DNA of 64,000 nucleotides from Rhizobiales bacterium 62-17 (GCA_001898965.1 MKVW01000009.1:486752-550751), one strand, 5' to 3'; positions 53,867 through 63,929 are shown, numbered from the stretch's first letter. A program made the numbers and translations. The notes: generated by a model not told the origin, from the letters alone.

Positions 53867-53903
53867 AGATTCAGTTCAATGACAAAGCGTTTGCGCTCTA
53901 AAA

Positions 53904-54164
53904 TCAGAGAGCCTTCACGCGATGAGCAAGACGCGAAACCTTACGCGACGCGGTGTTCTTGTGCAGGATGCCCTTCTGTGCCGCGCGCATGATGATCGGC
54001 GCAGCGGTGTCGAAAGCCGACTTGGCAGCAGCGGCATCACCGGAAGCGATGGCCTCTTCGAGCTTGCGAACATAAGTGCGCATCGCGCTGCGGCGCGAGC
54101 GGTTGACCGCGGTGCGACGCGCGATCTTTCTGACAGCCTTGCGGGCCGACGTTGTGTTAGCCAT
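53904..54164 (-). CDS. rpsT: 30S ribosomal protein S20
   Basis: 86 aa, basic. Binds 16S rRNA during early assembly of the 30S subunit. Seen: [30 protein letters not shown] (in parts) and the Lys-rich C-terminus [22 protein letters not shown], typical for S20. ATG 54164 with GAGGA upstream; the frame is open to 54191 but the extension is not S20. A hairpin plus T-run sits directly upstream of its RBS. The rpsT-dnaA order is common in alphaproteobacteria. Confidence 0.97.
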   Translation of the reverse strand: MANTTSARKAVRKIARRTAVNRSRRSAMRTYVRKLEEAIASGDAAAAKSAFDTAAPIIMRAAQKGILHKNTASRKVSRLAHRVKAL

Positions 54165-54176
54165 GTGTTGTCCTCG

Positions 54177-54200
54177 AAAAATGCCGGGCATCAGCCCGGC
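54177..54200 (-). terminator. Hairpin with T-run in front of rpsT
   Basis: On the minus strand GCCGGGC (54200-54194) pairs with GCCCGGC (54189-54183) around a 4-nt loop, followed by TTTTT (54181-54177) and then the rpsT ribosome binding site. It can terminate the cysK transcript or attenuate rpsT. Confidence 0.75.
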
Positions 54201-54224
54201 AAGAATTTCAGCGACTGGCCAGAC

Positions 54225-54251
54225 AAGGGCCCGTCATGAGGGGGCCCTTTT
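54225..54251. repeat. Inverted repeat between cysK and rpsT
   Basis: AAGGGCCC (54225-54232) and GGGCCCTT (54242-54249) form an 8-bp stem; TTTT follows on the plus strand and AAAA on the minus. No plus-strand gene ends here, so on the minus strand it may be part of the rpsT leader. Confidence 0.55.
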
Positions 54252-54279
54252 AGGCGTAATAGCCCGCCGCGTCAACGTA

Positions 54280-55260
54280 TCAGAGTCCGTCAAAGAGCGC
54301 GGTCGAGAGATAGCGTTCGGCGAAGTCGGGCAGGATGGCAACGATATTTTTACCTTCCATGCCGGGCCGCGCCCCGATCTCCAGGGCTGCCGCCACGGCG
54401 GCGCCCGCCGAAATGCCGACCGGGACACCTTCCAGCCGGGCCAGTTTCCGGGAGGTGTCGAAAGCGGTCTGATTGCCGACGGTCACCACTTCGTCGATGA
54501 CCGTACGGTCAAGGATGGCGGGGACGAAACCGGCGCCAATACCCTGGATCTTGTGCGGGCCGGGCTGGCCGCCCGACAGGACCGGGGAATCCTCGGGCTC
54601 CACGGCGACGATCTTGAGACCCGGCCGGCGCGGCTTCAGCACCTGGCCGACGCCGGTGATGGTGCCGCCCGTGCCGACGCCGGAAATGATGACATCGACC
54701 TCGCCCTTGGTGTCGTTCCAGATCTCTTCGGCCGTAGTTTTGCGATGAATCTCTGGATTGGCGGGGTTTTCGAACTGTTGCGGGATGATGGCGCCCGGCG
54801 TCGCGGCGACGATCTCGTTGGCCTTGGCAATCGCGCCCTTCATGCCCTGGGCGGCCGGCGTCAGCACCAGTTCGGCGCCCAGAAGCGCCAGCATCTTGCG
54901 TCGTTCGATCGACATCGATTCCGGCATTACCAGCATGAGTTTATAGCCGCGCGCCGCCGCAACGAAAGCGAGTGCGATGCCCGTATTGCCCGAGGTCGGC
55001 TCGACCAGGGTGGATTTGCCCGGCTGGATTTTGCCGGCCGCTTCCAGCGCGTTGATCATGGCGACGCCGATGCGGTCCTTGACGCTGGAGATCGGGTTGA
55101 AGAACTCGAGCTTGGCCAGGATATTGGCTTTTACGCCGGCATCATCGGCAATGCGCTTGAGACGGATGATCGGCGTATTGCCGATGGTGTCGGTGATGGA
55201 GTCGTAAACTCCGCCGCGGCCGGGCGCCTTCGTGGTCTGGCCTGATTTTGCTTCCGCCAT
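54280..55260 (-). CDS. cysK: Cysteine synthase A (O-acetylserine sulfhydrylase)
   Basis: 326 aa PLP enzyme; forms cysteine from O-acetylserine and sulfide. Seen: [16 protein letters not shown] lysine K61 in [14 protein letters not shown] phosphate loop [13 protein letters not shown], and [10 protein letters not shown]. Slightly longer N-terminus than E. coli CysK. It is downstream of an Rrf2-family regulator (57-bp gap with an AT-rich palindromic stretch) that may control it, like CymR in Gram-positives. Confidence 0.95.
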   Translation of the reverse strand: MAEAKSGQTTKAPGRGGVYDSITDTIGNTPIIRLKRIADDAGVKANILAKLEFFNPISSVKDRIGVAMINALEAAGKIQPGKSTLVEPTSGNTGIALAFVAAARGYKLMLVMPESMSIERRKMLALLGAELVLTPAAQGMKGAIAKANEIVAATPGAIIPQQFENPANPEIHRKTTAEEIWNDTKGEVDVIISGVGTGGTITGVGQVLKPRRPGLKIVAVEPEDSPVLSGGQPGPHKIQGIGAGFVPAILDRTVIDEVVTVGNQTAFDTSRKLARLEGVPVGISAGAAVAAALEIGARPGMEGKNIVAILPDFAERYLSTALFDGL

Positions 55261-55317
55261 GGGAGCCCTCCTTCGGAATTACCATACAAAAATTGTCTAA
55301 ATAGTAGAATACCAAGC

Positions 55318-55770
55318 CTAGATCGTAAAATCAATCGTGGCCTTGGCATCGCTGACCGCCGCGGCGGTCTCCGCCTGCCGGCACAAATCCTCCACCGTGG
55401 AACGGTCGAGGATGGCCAAAAGCTCCTTGCTGGCATCGGCGATCAGCGGAACGATCACCTTGTCCACCAGTGGCGAGGCCGTCCGGTCCTCGCCCTGATC
55501 GTCAAAACTTTCCGACATGGCCGCCCGGACGATCTCGCCCACCGAGATGCGGCGGCGTTCGCGCGCCAGTTCATAGCCGCCGCGTGGTCCCCGTACGCCT
55601 TTCAGGATATTGGCATGGACCAGCGCCTGGAGCAGTGTTTCAAGGTGCCGGGGCGGCAATTGATGCCGTCCGGCCAGGGTTTTGGCAGCCACGGGCGAGG
55701 GGCGCGCATGCAGCGCGATGTCAACGACGGCCGCAATGGCCAGGACAGCCCGACGCGATAACAGGATCAT
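55318..55770 (-). CDS. Rrf2-family transcriptional regulator
   Basis: 150 aa. Seen: [83 protein letters not shown] in parts, the winged HTH with the recognition wing GPRGGYEL. Only one Cys is present (in DLCRQAE), so it lacks the three Cys of IscR and does not look like a Fe-S sensor. More like CymR or other cysteine regulators; likely target is cysK. Overlaps the dut stop by 4 bp. Confidence 0.87.
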   Translation of the reverse strand: MILLSRRAVLAIAAVVDIALHARPSPVAAKTLAGRHQLPPRHLETLLQALVHANILKGVRGPRGGYELARERRRISVGEIVRAAMSESFDDQGEDRTASPLVDKVIVPLIADASKELLAILDRSTVEDLCRQAETAAAVSDAKATIDFTI

Positions 55771-56237
55771 TTCTCGCCATCCCGCCGGCCCGTCGATCCG
55801 AAACCGCCGGCGCCGCGCGCCGAACTGGCCAGGGTCGATGTCTCTTCGAATTCGAGCTGGCTGACTGGGGCGATCACCATTTGCGCAATGCGATCGCCAC
55901 GCGCAATGACAAAGGGCTCCTCGCCCAAATTGATCAGGATCACTCCAATTTCCCCCCGGTAATCACTGTCAACCGTACCCGGAGCATTCAGCACCGTCAC
56001 CCCATTTTTAAGGGCAAGGCCAGAGCGGGGGCGAACCTGGGCTTCATAGCCATCCGGCAAGGCGATCGACAGGCCCGTCGGCACCAGGCGGCGCTGGCCG
56101 GGCGCCAGCGATACCGGTTCGTCGGCTGCGACGGCTGCGACGAGATCGAGCCCGGCTGCGCCGGTACTCTGATAACGCGGCAGATCGAGACCTTCACCAT
56201 GGGGCAGGCGGACCACGGGAACACGCACCATATTCAT
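55767..56237 (-). CDS. dut: Deoxyuridine 5'-triphosphate nucleotidohydrolase (dUTPase)
   Basis: 156 aa trimeric dUTPase; removes dUTP and gives dUMP. Seen: motif 1 AGLDLVAA, motif 2 PRSGLALK, motif 3 [17 protein letters not shown], motif 4 [10 protein letters not shown], and the C-terminal motif 5 [13 protein letters not shown] 56237 overlaps the coaBC stop (ATGA); the frame open from 56312 belongs to the antisense-like reading of coaBC. Translationally coupled with coaBC and with the Rrf2 gene. Confidence 0.96.
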   Translation of the reverse strand: MNMVRVPVVRLPHGEGLDLPRYQSTGAAGLDLVAAVAADEPVSLAPGQRRLVPTGLSIALPDGYEAQVRPRSGLALKNGVTVLNAPGTVDSDYRGEIGVILINLGEEPFVIARGDRIAQMVIAPVSQLEFEETSTLASSARGAGGFGSTGRRDGEK

Positions 56238-57469
56238 GCGTCGGCCTCGAGACGTTGGGCCAATAAAGCGATGAGTTTCACTGCAACTTCGTCCTTCTTC
56301 ATCTTCGGCCACGTTTCTATGCCGGCCGCCGTGACGATGTGAACTGTATTTTCGTCGCCCCCCATGACGCCGGTCGCGGGACTGACGTCATTGGCAACGA
56401 TCATGTCGCATTTCTTGCGCGCGAGCTTCTGGCGCGCATAGTCCTCGACATTCTGCGTCTCGGCGGCGAAGCCGACGACAAGCTTGGGCCGCTGCTGTTT
56501 CAACGTCGAAACGGTGGCGAGGATGTCCGGATTTTCGGCGAAGGTCAGCACCGGCGCGTCCTTGCCCTTCTTGATCTTGTTGTCGCTCGTCTGCGCCACA
56601 CGCCAATCGGCGACGGCGGCGGCGGCGATGAAGAGATCGGCCGGCAGCGCCTGGCGCGTAGCCTCCAGCATCTCTTGCGCGGTCTCCACATGCACGGTCG
56701 TCACGTCTCTTGGATCGGGCAGTGTCACCGGCCCGCTGATCAAGGTCACTTTCGCGCCGGCCGCCGCGACGGCTGCCGCGATCGCATGTCCCTGTCGTCC
56801 CGACGAGCGATTGGCGATGTAACGCACCGGATCGATCGGCTCGTGCGTCGGTCCCGACGTGATCACCACATGCTTGCCGCGCAGTGCATTCGCCGTTTCG
56901 CCATTCGGCAGAGCGATGACGGTAGAATGTTTGAGCATCTCTTCGATGCCACCGACGATTTCGAGCGGCTCGCTCATCCGTCCTGGCCCGAATTCGCCGC
57001 AGGCCATCGATCCATCAACGGGACCAACGAAGACGACGCCGTCGTCCCGCAGCCGTTGCACATTGCGTTGCGTCGCCGGATGCAGCCACATGCGCAGGTT
57101 CATTGCGGGCGCGACGAGCGTGCGCTTGTCGGTGGCCAGCAGCAGTGTTGAAGCCAGATCGTTCGCCAGACCATTTGCCATTTTAGCAAGCAGGTCGGCG
57201 GTGGCGGGCACGACGACGAGCAGATCGGCATCGCGCGACAATTCGATATGGCCCATCTCGGCTTCGTCGGTCAGCGAGAACAGGTCTTCATTGACCTTCT
57301 CTCCCGACAAGGCAGCGACCGACAGCGGCGTGACGAAATGGGCGGCGGCCGGCGTCAGCACGGCACGCACACTGGCGCCGCGTTCGCGCAGCCGTCGGAT
57401 CAGGTCGAGCGCCTTATAGGCGGCGATGCCGCCACCGATTACCAGGAGAATCCGCTTGCCTGTCAGCAT
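56234..57469 (-). CDS. coaBC: Phosphopantothenoylcysteine decarboxylase / synthetase
   Basis: 411 aa bifunctional CoA enzyme. N-terminal CoaC (about residues 1-190): [30 protein letters not shown], catalytic His in [34 protein letters not shown], and the APAMN-type [12 protein letters not shown]-terminal CoaB (from about 205): [32 protein letters not shown] and NDV. ATG 57469. Cotranscribed with dut, between ubiB and dut, as is common in alphaproteobacteria. Confidence 0.96.
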   Translation of the reverse strand: MLTGKRILLVIGGGIAAYKALDLIRRLRERGASVRAVLTPAAAHFVTPLSVAALSGEKVNEDLFSLTDEAEMGHIELSRDADLLVVVPATADLLAKMANGLANDLASTLLLATDKRTLVAPAMNLRMWLHPATQRNVQRLRDDGVVFVGPVDGSMACGEFGPGRMSEPLEIVGGIEEMLKHSTVIALPNGETANALRGKHVVITSGPTHEPIDPVRYIANRSSGRQGHAIAAAVAAAGAKVTLISGPVTLPDPRDVTTVHVETAQEMLEATRQALPADLFIAAAAVADWRVAQTSDNKIKKGKDAPVLTFAENPDILATVSTLKQQRPKLVVGFAAETQNVEDYARQKLARKKCDMIVANDVSPATGVMGGDENTVHIVTAAGIETWPKMKKDEVAVKLIALLAQRLEADA

Positions 57470-57511
57470 GTTCCCACCACGGGCGCCAGAGGATGGCGCA
57501 AAGGCCAGAGA

Positions 57512-59065
57512 CTATCGCAGCATGAGCGCGACCGCCAGAAGGGCGGCGATCGCCCATGGGGCCAGCCATTTCCAGGTCTCGCCGGCCGGCGGCGCCTGTT
57601 TCTGCGCCCGCTCGCTGTCGAAGATGAAATGCTCGTCGCTGATCCGCCGCGCCACCGCTTCGGCGCGGTCGAGCAGATCAGGCAGTTGGAAGGCGATCTT
57701 GCCGAGATTGGCGACGCCGCGTCCCGCTTCCTGGATGATGCCGGCGGGGCCGAGCTTTTCCTTGATCCACTCGCCGATGACGGGTTCCGCCGTCTTCCAC
57801 ATGTCGAGGCGCGGATCGAGCGAACGCGCCACGCCTTCGACGACCACCATGGTCTTTTGCAGCATCACCAGTTCGGTGCGCGTCTTCATCTCGAACAGAG
57901 CGGTGATCTCGAACAGCAAGGTCAACAGTTTCGCCATCGAGATTTCATCGGCCTTGCGCGAATGGATCGGCTCGCCGATGGCGCGGATGGCTTGGGCGAA
58001 ATCGGCGACGCGCTGCGACGAGGGCACATAGCCCGCCTCGAAATGCACTTCGGCGACGCGCTGATAGTTGCGCGTGATGAAGCCGAACAGGATTTCGGCG
58101 AGAAAGCGCCGCTCCTTCGGACCCAGGCGCCCCATGATGCCGAAGTCGACGGCGACGAGCCGGCCCTCGCGATCGACGAACAGATTGCCCTGGTGCATGT
58201 CGGCGTGAAACAGGCCGTCGCGCACCGCGTGGGTGAGGAAGGATTGGATGACGATACGGCCGAGCTTTTCGCGATCGAAACCGCCGCGCTCCAAGGCGGC
58301 GATATCCGACAGTGGCACGCCATCGATCCATTCGAGCGTCAGCACATCCTTGGCGGTGAGGTTCCAATCGACATTGGGCACGCGAAAATCGCGATCCGCG
58401 GCGACATTCTCGCCGAATTCCGATGCGGCCGCCGCTTCCAGGCGAAAGTCCATCTCCATGCGCACGGTGCGCGCCAGGGTTTCGACGATACCGATGAAAC
58501 GCAATCGTTGCGCTTCCGTCGACCAGCGTTCGGCCAGGCGCGCGGCAAAAAACATGTCGCTCAGATCGCGCGCGAAGCGCCGTTCGATGCCGGGCCGCAG
58601 CACTTTCACGGCCACTTCGCGGGTGCCGTCGCCATCCGAAACCGTCGCTTTATGCACTTGCGCGATGGAGGCGGCGGCCACCGGTTCGCTGAAGGTGGAG
58701 TAGATCTCGGCGAGCTTCTTATCGAACGATCGTTCGATGACCTTGACTGCCTCGTCGCGCGGGAACGCCGGCATCCGGTCCTGCAAAGCTTCCAGCTCGC
58801 GTGCCGAATTCATGCCGACGATGTCGGGCCGCGTCGCCAGAAACTGGCCGAGCTTCACATAAGAAGGACCAAGCCGCGCCATGGCGCGCGTCAGGCGCGA
58901 GCCGGTGCCACCCGTCGTGCGCCGCGCGATCAATTTGGCAAGTGCCAAGGGCGCGCGCGCCGGCGGCGGCAGCATGCCGGCATCGACATTTGAAAACACG
59001 CCCTCGCGCGCCATCACGAAAGAGGCGTGCGCCAGGCGAAAGATATGACCGACCGCTTGAAACAA
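57512..59065 (-). CDS. ubiB: UbiB-family atypical kinase for ubiquinone biosynthesis
   Basis: 517 aa. ATPase/kinase-like partner required for aerobic ubiquinone formation. Seen: KxGQ motif LGPSYVKLGQFLATRPDIVG, AAASIAQVHKAT (Ala-rich loop), VLTLEWIDGVP, and DLHQGN-equivalent FHADMHQGNLFVDREGRLVAVDFGIMGRL with Asp residues for metal binding; a C-terminal membrane helix LAPWAIAALLAVALML. 9 bp downstream of ubiE. ATG 59065. Confidence 0.95.
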   Translation of the reverse strand: MFQAVGHIFRLAHASFVMAREGVFSNVDAGMLPPPARAPLALAKLIARRTTGGTGSRLTRAMARLGPSYVKLGQFLATRPDIVGMNSARELEALQDRMPAFPRDEAVKVIERSFDKKLAEIYSTFSEPVAAASIAQVHKATVSDGDGTREVAVKVLRPGIERRFARDLSDMFFAARLAERWSTEAQRLRFIGIVETLARTVRMEMDFRLEAAAASEFGENVAADRDFRVPNVDWNLTAKDVLTLEWIDGVPLSDIAALERGGFDREKLGRIVIQSFLTHAVRDGLFHADMHQGNLFVDREGRLVAVDFGIMGRLGPKERRFLAEILFGFITRNYQRVAEVHFEAGYVPSSQRVADFAQAIRAIGEPIHSRKADEISMAKLLTLLFEITALFEMKTRTELVMLQKTMVVVEGVARSLDPRLDMWKTAEPVIGEWIKEKLGPAGIIQEAGRGVANLGKIAFQLPDLLDRAEAVARRISDEHFIFDSERAQKQAPPAGETWKWLAPWAIAALLAVALMLR

Positions 59066-59074
59066 GGAGGGTTC

Positions 59075-59854
59075 CTACAGCTTCCAGCCGGAGTGAATGG
59101 CCACTATGCCGCCGCTCAGACGTTGAAAGCGGGCGCGCTGGAAGCCGGCCTCTTCCACCATCTGGCGGAAGGTTTCCGGCGGCGGGAACTGCGCGATCGA
59201 TTCCACCAGATAGCGGTAAGGCTGGCCGTCGCCGGTCACCACCTTGCCGATCGCTGGGATCGCGGTGAAGGAATAGGCGCGATAGATCTTGTCGAGCACC
59301 GGCATGTCGACTTCGGAAAATTCCAGGCATTGGAAATGCCCGCCCCGGCGCAGCACGCGCCAGGCTTCGCGCAAGGCCTTGTCGCGGCGCGGCACGTTGC
59401 GGATGCCGAAGGCGATCGTATAGCCGTCGAAGGAATTGTCCTCGAAGGGCAACTCCTCCGCATTGGCTTCGACGAAATCCACTTGGCCGTCGAGATGCCG
59501 CTTGATGGCGCGTTCGCGGCCGACATCGAGCATGGCGCCGTTGATGTCGGCGACCGTCACGCGCGTATCAGCCCCGCCCGCCTCGGCGATGCGGAAGGCG
59601 ACGTCGCCGGTGCCGCCGGCCACGTCGAGATGGCGGAAGGCGCGGTGGCGGCTCAGGCCGATGCGCGCCACCAGAATGTCCTTCCAGACCCGGTGCAGAC
59701 CCGCCGACATCAGATCGTTCATCAGGTCGTAGCGGCCGGCCACCTTATGGAAGACGTCGTTGACCAGCCCCTGCTTTTCGCCGAGTTGAACGCGCGAAAA
59801 ACCGAAATCGATGTCGGAATCGGTGGTTTCGGCTGGTTTTTGATCGGTTTGCAT
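59075..59854 (-). CDS. ubiE: Ubiquinone/menaquinone C-methyltransferase UbiE
   Basis: 259 aa class I SAM methyltransferase. Seen: [44 protein letters not shown], motif [29 protein letters not shown], and family signature [29 protein letters not shown] in parts. ATG 59854 with GGAGATC upstream; the longer frame from 59920 is not needed. First gene of the ubiE-ubiB-coaBC-dut run and divergent from mutM. Confidence 0.96.
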   Translation of the reverse strand: MQTDQKPAETTDSDIDFGFSRVQLGEKQGLVNDVFHKVAGRYDLMNDLMSAGLHRVWKDILVARIGLSRHRAFRHLDVAGGTGDVAFRIAEAGGADTRVTVADINGAMLDVGRERAIKRHLDGQVDFVEANAEELPFEDNSFDGYTIAFGIRNVPRRDKALREAWRVLRRGGHFQCLEFSEVDMPVLDKIYRAYSFTAIPAIGKVVTGDGQPYRYLVESIAQFPPPETFRQMVEEAGFQRARFQRLSGGIVAIHSGWKL

Positions 59855-59943
59855 GATGATCTCCGGCGGGACAGACCATAGCGCGCCTGCCGCCCGGAGG
59901 CTATGTAAGTCAATGGACACTTGAAGTCATCGTGAACATCCAT

Positions 59944-59987
59944 AGCGTTTTGCCGTTTGGCGGAGCCAAACGTCGCAAAGACGCGTC
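59944..59987 (-). repeat. 44-bp dispersed repeat, copy B (upstream of mutM)
   Basis: Plus-strand ends AGCGTTTTGCC and GACGCGTC, with the inner palindrome GTTTGGCGGAGCCAAAC. It is the reverse complement of copy A at 24995. It lies in the ubiE/mutM divergent promoter gap, 29 bp before the mutM start. Confidence 0.7.
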
Positions 59988-60016
59988 AAACGAAAACCAA
60001 CGCGCCCCGGACCGCT

Positions 60017-60898
60017 ATGCCTGAACTGCCCGAAGTCGAAACCGTCCGCCGCGGCCTTGAGCCGCATATGACCGGCGCGACCTTCGCCGCCGTCGAACAG
60101 CGGCGTCCCGATCTGCGCTTTCCCTTTCCCGAACGTTTCGTCGAACGTCTTGAGGGCCGCCAGCTCGTCGGTCTCGGCCGCCGCGCCAAATATCTTGTCG
60201 GCGATCTCGATGACGGCACCACGCTGGTCATGCATCTGGGCATGAGCGGGTCCTTCCGCATCGAGCGCGACGGCGAGGAAGCGACGCCGGGTGTCTTCCA
60301 ATACGATCGCTCCAAGGCGGCGGCGCATGATCATGTGACGTTCAAAATGTCGAATGGCGCGCGCATCATCTATAATGACCCGCGCCGTTTCGGCTTCATG
60401 CAACTCATCGCCCGCAGCGAGCTTGCGGCGCATCCGTATTTTGCCGAGATGGGCATCGAGCCTCTGGGCAACGAGCTTGACGGCGCCCATATCGCGGCGA
60501 TCTTCGCCGGCAAGAAAACTCCTCTGAAAGCGGCACTTCTCGATCAGCGGCTGATCGCCGGGCTTGGCAATATCTATGTCAGCGAAGCGCTGCACCGCTC
60601 CGGTCTGTCGCCGCGCCGCGCCGCCGGTACGCTCGCCAAGAACAAAGGCCTCACCGCCGGCAAGGCCGATCTTCTGGCGGTCTCGATCCGCGATGTGCTG
60701 ATGGAAGCGGTGGCGGCCGGCGGTTCATCCCTGCGCGATCATCGCCAGACCGATGGCACGCTGGGTTATTTCCAGCATTCCTTCCGGGTCTATGATCGCG
60801 AAGGCATCCCCTGCCCGACGCCGAAATGCACCGGCACCATTCAGCGCATCGTGCAATCGTGCCGCTCGACCTTCTTCTGCGGCAAATGTCAGCGGTGA
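60017..60898 (+). CDS. mutM: Formamidopyrimidine-DNA glycosylase (Fpg)
   Basis: 293 aa. Bifunctional DNA glycosylase/AP lyase for 8-oxoguanine and FapyG. Seen: catalytic [13 protein letters not shown] right after Met (P2, E3), [11 protein letters not shown], and a C-terminal zinc finger with four Cys in [28 protein letters not shown] (in parts). ATG 60017 gives the invariant N-terminal Pro after processing; the frame from 59957 is discarded. Divergent from ubiE, as widely in alphaproteobacteria. Confidence 0.96.
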   Translation: MPELPEVETVRRGLEPHMTGATFAAVEQRRPDLRFPFPERFVERLEGRQLVGLGRRAKYLVGDLDDGTTLVMHLGMSGSFRIERDGEEATPGVFQYDRSKAAAHDHVTFKMSNGARIIYNDPRRFGFMQLIARSELAAHPYFAEMGIEPLGNELDGAHIAAIFAGKKTPLKAALLDQRLIAGLGNIYVSEALHRSGLSPRRAAGTLAKNKGLTAGKADLLAVSIRDVLMEAVAAGGSSLRDHRQTDGTLGYFQHSFRVYDREGIPCPTPKCTGTIQRIVQSCRSTFFCGKCQR

Positions 60899-60902
60899 GC
60901 GA

Positions 60903-61193
60903 TCAGTCTTCGCGCTTATAGATCAGCGAAAACATCTGTTCGGCCGATTGCAGCCAGGCCTGGCGCTTGGCCTGGCTCCAGGTGACGCCGGGCGGCGGCA
61001 GGGTCGCCCACAGCGTCTGCATGAGCTGCTGCGCGGCTTCGTTCGAGGGCGCATGGTCGGCTGGGGGCGGTACTTCCGGCTGGATGTCCGCATCCGCCGG
61101 CTCGTCGCCGATGCCGATGCGCATGCGCTCCAGCAAGGCTTCCTGCCGGGCAAGGGCATTGCGCCGCTTGTTGGGGTTAATCGTGAAAGCCAT
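60903..61193 (-). CDS. Small hypothetical protein
   Basis: 96 aa, no family recognised. Seen: N-terminal basic helix NPNKRRNALARQEALLERMRIGI, a Pro/Asp-rich middle, and a C-terminal amphipathic helix SQAKRQAWLQSAEQMFSLIYK. No signal peptide or membrane segment. ATG 61193. It is convergent with mutM (5 bp between stops). Coding status is likely because codon use resembles the neighbours, but no function can be suggested. Confidence 0.5.
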   Translation of the reverse strand: MAFTINPNKRRNALARQEALLERMRIGIGDEPADADIQPEVPPPADHAPSNEAAQQLMQTLWATLPPPGVTWSQAKRQAWLQSAEQMFSLIYKRED

Positions 61194-61337
61194 GCGAGCC
61201 GTCCCAGCGCCGAGTGCGAAAAGGCAAGCTAGAACAAGAACCTTGCTACCCGGTTAAGTCGTAATACGGCGCCAGTTGGCGCCCCAACCGCGCCGCAATC
61301 GCCATCGAAGCTCCGACATCTTTCTCGGACTGCCCTC

Positions 61338-62057
61338 ATGTCTAGAATGCGTGATCTGATCAAAACCGCCGTCGGCGCTTTCGCGCTCATGCTGGTGATG
61401 CGCTCCCTCGCCTTCGCCACCTATCATGTGCCGAGCGAAAGCATGGTCCCGACCCTGGAGGTCGGCGATCGGTTCGCCGCGCTCAAGTTTCCCTTCGGCT
61501 ATAGCCGTTTCTCCGTCGTCGGCGGCGATTATCTGCCGCGCTTTCCAGGCGCGAGTGGTCGCATCCCGGCCATCCTGCCCAAGCACGGCGACGTGGTTGT
61601 GTTCCGACATCCGTCCGATGGCGACGACATGGTCAAGCGCGTCATCGGCCTGCCCGGCGACCGGGTCGCGATCAAAGCGGGGCGGCTGTGGTTGAACGGC
61701 GCCGAAGTGCCGCTCGTGCGCTCCGGTCGTTGGACCTATCGCGATCCGTCGGGATATCTCGTAGCGGTGACTGCCTATCAGGAACGGCTGCCGGGCGCGC
61801 AACCGCATACGATCCTGCTGCGCGACAGGCGCAGTCTTGATGGCGACATGGATGAAAAGGTGGTGCCCGAGGGCCGTCTGTTCATGCTCGGCGACAACCG
61901 CGACAATTCCGCCGACAGCCGCTTCGCCGAAATGGGCTTCGTGCCGCTTGAGAATTTGATCGGCCGTGCCGATGCGATTCTCTATTCCCTGGCGAGTTGC
62001 AGCGGCGAGCAAGGTCTGCGCTGCCCGCCACGGCGCCTGTTGGAGCGCATCGAGTAA
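61338..62057 (+). CDS. lepB: Signal peptidase I
   Basis: 239 aa. Cleaves signal peptides at the outer face of the inner membrane. Seen: a single N-terminal membrane segment (AVGAFALMLVMRSLAFA), nucleophile S35 in PSESMVPTL, general base K100 in DDMVKRVIGLPGDRV, and GDNRDNSADSRFAEMGFVP near the C-terminus. E. coli LepB has two membrane segments; one is typical in alphaproteobacteria. ATG 61338 preceded by a weak RBS. Convergent with typA. Confidence 0.93.
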   Translation: MSRMRDLIKTAVGAFALMLVMRSLAFATYHVPSESMVPTLEVGDRFAALKFPFGYSRFSVVGGDYLPRFPGASGRIPAILPKHGDVVVFRHPSDGDDMVKRVIGLPGDRVAIKAGRLWLNGAEVPLVRSGRWTYRDPSGYLVAVTAYQERLPGAQPHTILLRDRRSLDGDMDEKVVPEGRLFMLGDNRDNSADSRFAEMGFVPLENLIGRADAILYSLASCSGEQGLRCPPRRLLERIE

Positions 62058-62105
62058 CGCCTTGTCGCGTCTTGCCACGCGACAAGGCTGTCTTGGAAAG
62101 CGCGG

Positions 62106-63929
62106 TTAAGCCACCGCTTCCTTCGAACGTTCGGCTTTCTTGCGATCGTTCGGATCGAGGATCGCCTTGCGCAGACGGATCGACTTCGGCGTCACTTCCA
62201 CGCGCTCGTCGTCCTCGATATAGGCCAGCGCCTTTTCAAGGGTCATGCGGATCGGCGGCGTCAGGCGCACCGCTTCGTCCTTGCTCTGCGTGCGGATGTT
62301 GGTGAGCTGCTTGCCCTTCAGCACGTTGATCTCAAGGTCGTTGTCGCGGGTGTGCTCGCCGACGATCATGCCGCGATACACTTTCCAGCCCGGCTCGATC
62401 ATCATCGGGCCGCGATCTTCCAGCTTCCACAGCGCATAGGCGACAGCCTCACCCGCTTCGTTGGAGATCAGCACGCCATTGCGACGGCCCTGGATGTCGC
62501 CCTTGAAGGGCGCATAGTCGTGGAACAGGCGGTTCATGATCGCCGTGCCACGCGTATCGGTGAGCAGTTCACCCTGATAGCCGATAAGGCCACGCGTCGG
62601 CGCATGGAACACCAGACGCAGGCGATTGCCGCCGGACGGGCGCATTTCGATCATTTCGGCTTTGCGCTCGGCCATCTTCTGCACGACCACGCCGGAATGT
62701 TCCTCGTCGACGTCGATGACGACTTCTTCGATCGGTTCGAGCACCTGGCCGTCTTCGTCGCGCTGATAGACGACGCGCGGCCGCGAGATCGACAGTTCGA
62801 AGCCTTCGCGACGCATGGTCTCGATGAGAATGGCGAGCTGCAATTCACCACGGCCCGAGACGATATAGGCATCGGAATTCGGTGCCGGCTCGATGCGCAG
62901 CGCCACATTGCCTTCCGCTTCGCGGAACAGACGGTCGCGGATGACGCGGCTCGTCACCTTGTCGCCTTCGGTGCCGGCGAGCGGCGAGTCGTTGACCATG
63001 AAGGTCATCGACAGGGTCGGCGGATCGATCGGCTGCGCCTGCAGCGGCTCGGTGACGTCAGGCGTGCACAGCGTGTCGGCGACGTTGTATTTTTCCAGGC
63101 CCGCGATGGCGACAATGTCGCCGGCTTCCGCCTCTTCGATCGGCTGGCGCTCGATGCCGCGGAAGGCGAGGATTTTCGAGACGCGGCCGGTCTCCACCAC
63201 CTTGCCGGTGCGGTCCAAAACCTTGACCGCCTGGTTCGGCTTGATGTTGCCGGAAAAAACACGGCCGGTGATGACCCGGCCGAGATAGGGATTGGCTTCC
63301 AGAAGGGTGCCGAGCATGCGGAACGCGCCTTCTTCGATCTTCGGTTCCGGAACATGGCGCAGAACGAGGTCGAACAAGGCGGCCATGCCCTGATCGGTGG
63401 GACCTTCCGGGGACTCCGCCATCCAGCCTTGTTTGGCCGAACCGTAGATGATCGGGAAGTCGAGCTGTTCGTCGGTCGCGTCGAGCGCGGCGAACAGGTC
63501 GAACACTTCATTGACCACTTCGTTGACGCGCGCGTCCGGGCGATCGACCTTGTTGATGGCGACGATCGGCTTCAAACCGATCTTGAGCGCCTTGCCGACG
63601 ACGAATTTCGTCTGCGGCATCGGCCCTTCGGCCGCGTCGACGAGCACGATGGCGCTGTCGACCATGGACAGGATGCGCTCGACCTCACCGCCGAAATCGG
63701 CGTGGCCTGGCGTGTCGACAATGTTGACGCGCACGTCCTTCCACACCACCGAGGTCGCCTTGGCGAGAATGGTGATGCCGCGTTCCTTTTCGAGATCGTT
63801 CGAATCCATGACGCGTTCGGCGACGCGCTGATTCTCGCGGAAGGAGCCGGACTGTTGCAGCAGGCGGTCGACGAGCGTGGTTTTGCCGTGATCGACGTGC
63901 GCGATGATGGCGATGTTTCGCAGTTTCAT
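62106..63929 (-). CDS. typA: Ribosome-associated GTPase TypA/BipA
   Basis: 607 aa translational GTPase with EF-G-like domains; helps 50S assembly under stress or cold. Seen: G1 AHVDHGKTT, effector region [10 protein letters not shown]3 [17 protein letters not shown]4 NKVDRPD, and C-terminal [28 protein letters not shown] 63929 matches the family start [18 protein letters not shown]; the longer frame to 63974 is not used. Codons C- and G-rich, as in neighbours. The promoter lies beyond 63930. Confidence 0.96.
   Translation of the reverse strand: MKLRNIAIIAHVDHGKTTLVDRLLQQSGSFRENQRVAERVMDSNDLEKERGITILAKATSVVWKDVRVNIVDTPGHADFGGEVERILSMVDSAIVLVDAAEGPMPQTKFVVGKALKIGLKPIVAINKVDRPDARVNEVVNEVFDLFAALDATDEQLDFPIIYGSAKQGWMAESPEGPTDQGMAALFDLVLRHVPEPKIEEGAFRMLGTLLEANPYLGRVITGRVFSGNIKPNQAVKVLDRTGKVVETGRVSKILAFRGIERQPIEEAEAGDIVAIAGLEKYNVADTLCTPDVTEPLQAQPIDPPTLSMTFMVNDSPLAGTEGDKVTSRVIRDRLFREAEGNVALRIEPAPNSDAYIVSGRGELQLAILIETMRREGFELSISRPRVVYQRDEDGQVLEPIEEVVIDVDEEHSGVVVQKMAERKAEMIEMRPSGGNRLRLVFHAPTRGLIGYQGELLTDTRGTAIMNRLFHDYAPFKGDIQGRRNGVLISNEAGEAVAYALWKLEDRGPMMIEPGWKVYRGMIVGEHTRDNDLEINVLKGKQLTNIRTQSKDEAVRLTPPIRMTLEKALAYIEDDERVEVTPKSIRLRKAILDPNDRKKAERSKEAVA

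Larger units (their letters stand above)
53125..53903. other. dnaA-rpsT intergenic region with DnaA-box-like pair
   Basis: About 780 bp with no convincing gene. Seen: TTATTCACT (53522-53530) and TGTGAACAA (53533-53541), a back-to-back pair resembling DnaA boxes, each one mismatch from TTATNCACA; TTGTCCCCA about 53385; GANTC sites at 53622, 53700, 53759 and 53868; and a long direction-neutral AT-richer tract. It probably carries the dnaA promoter (minus strand) and autoregulatory sites. It could be a secondary origin; the hemE/ppsR gap is the better candidate. Confidence 0.55.
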
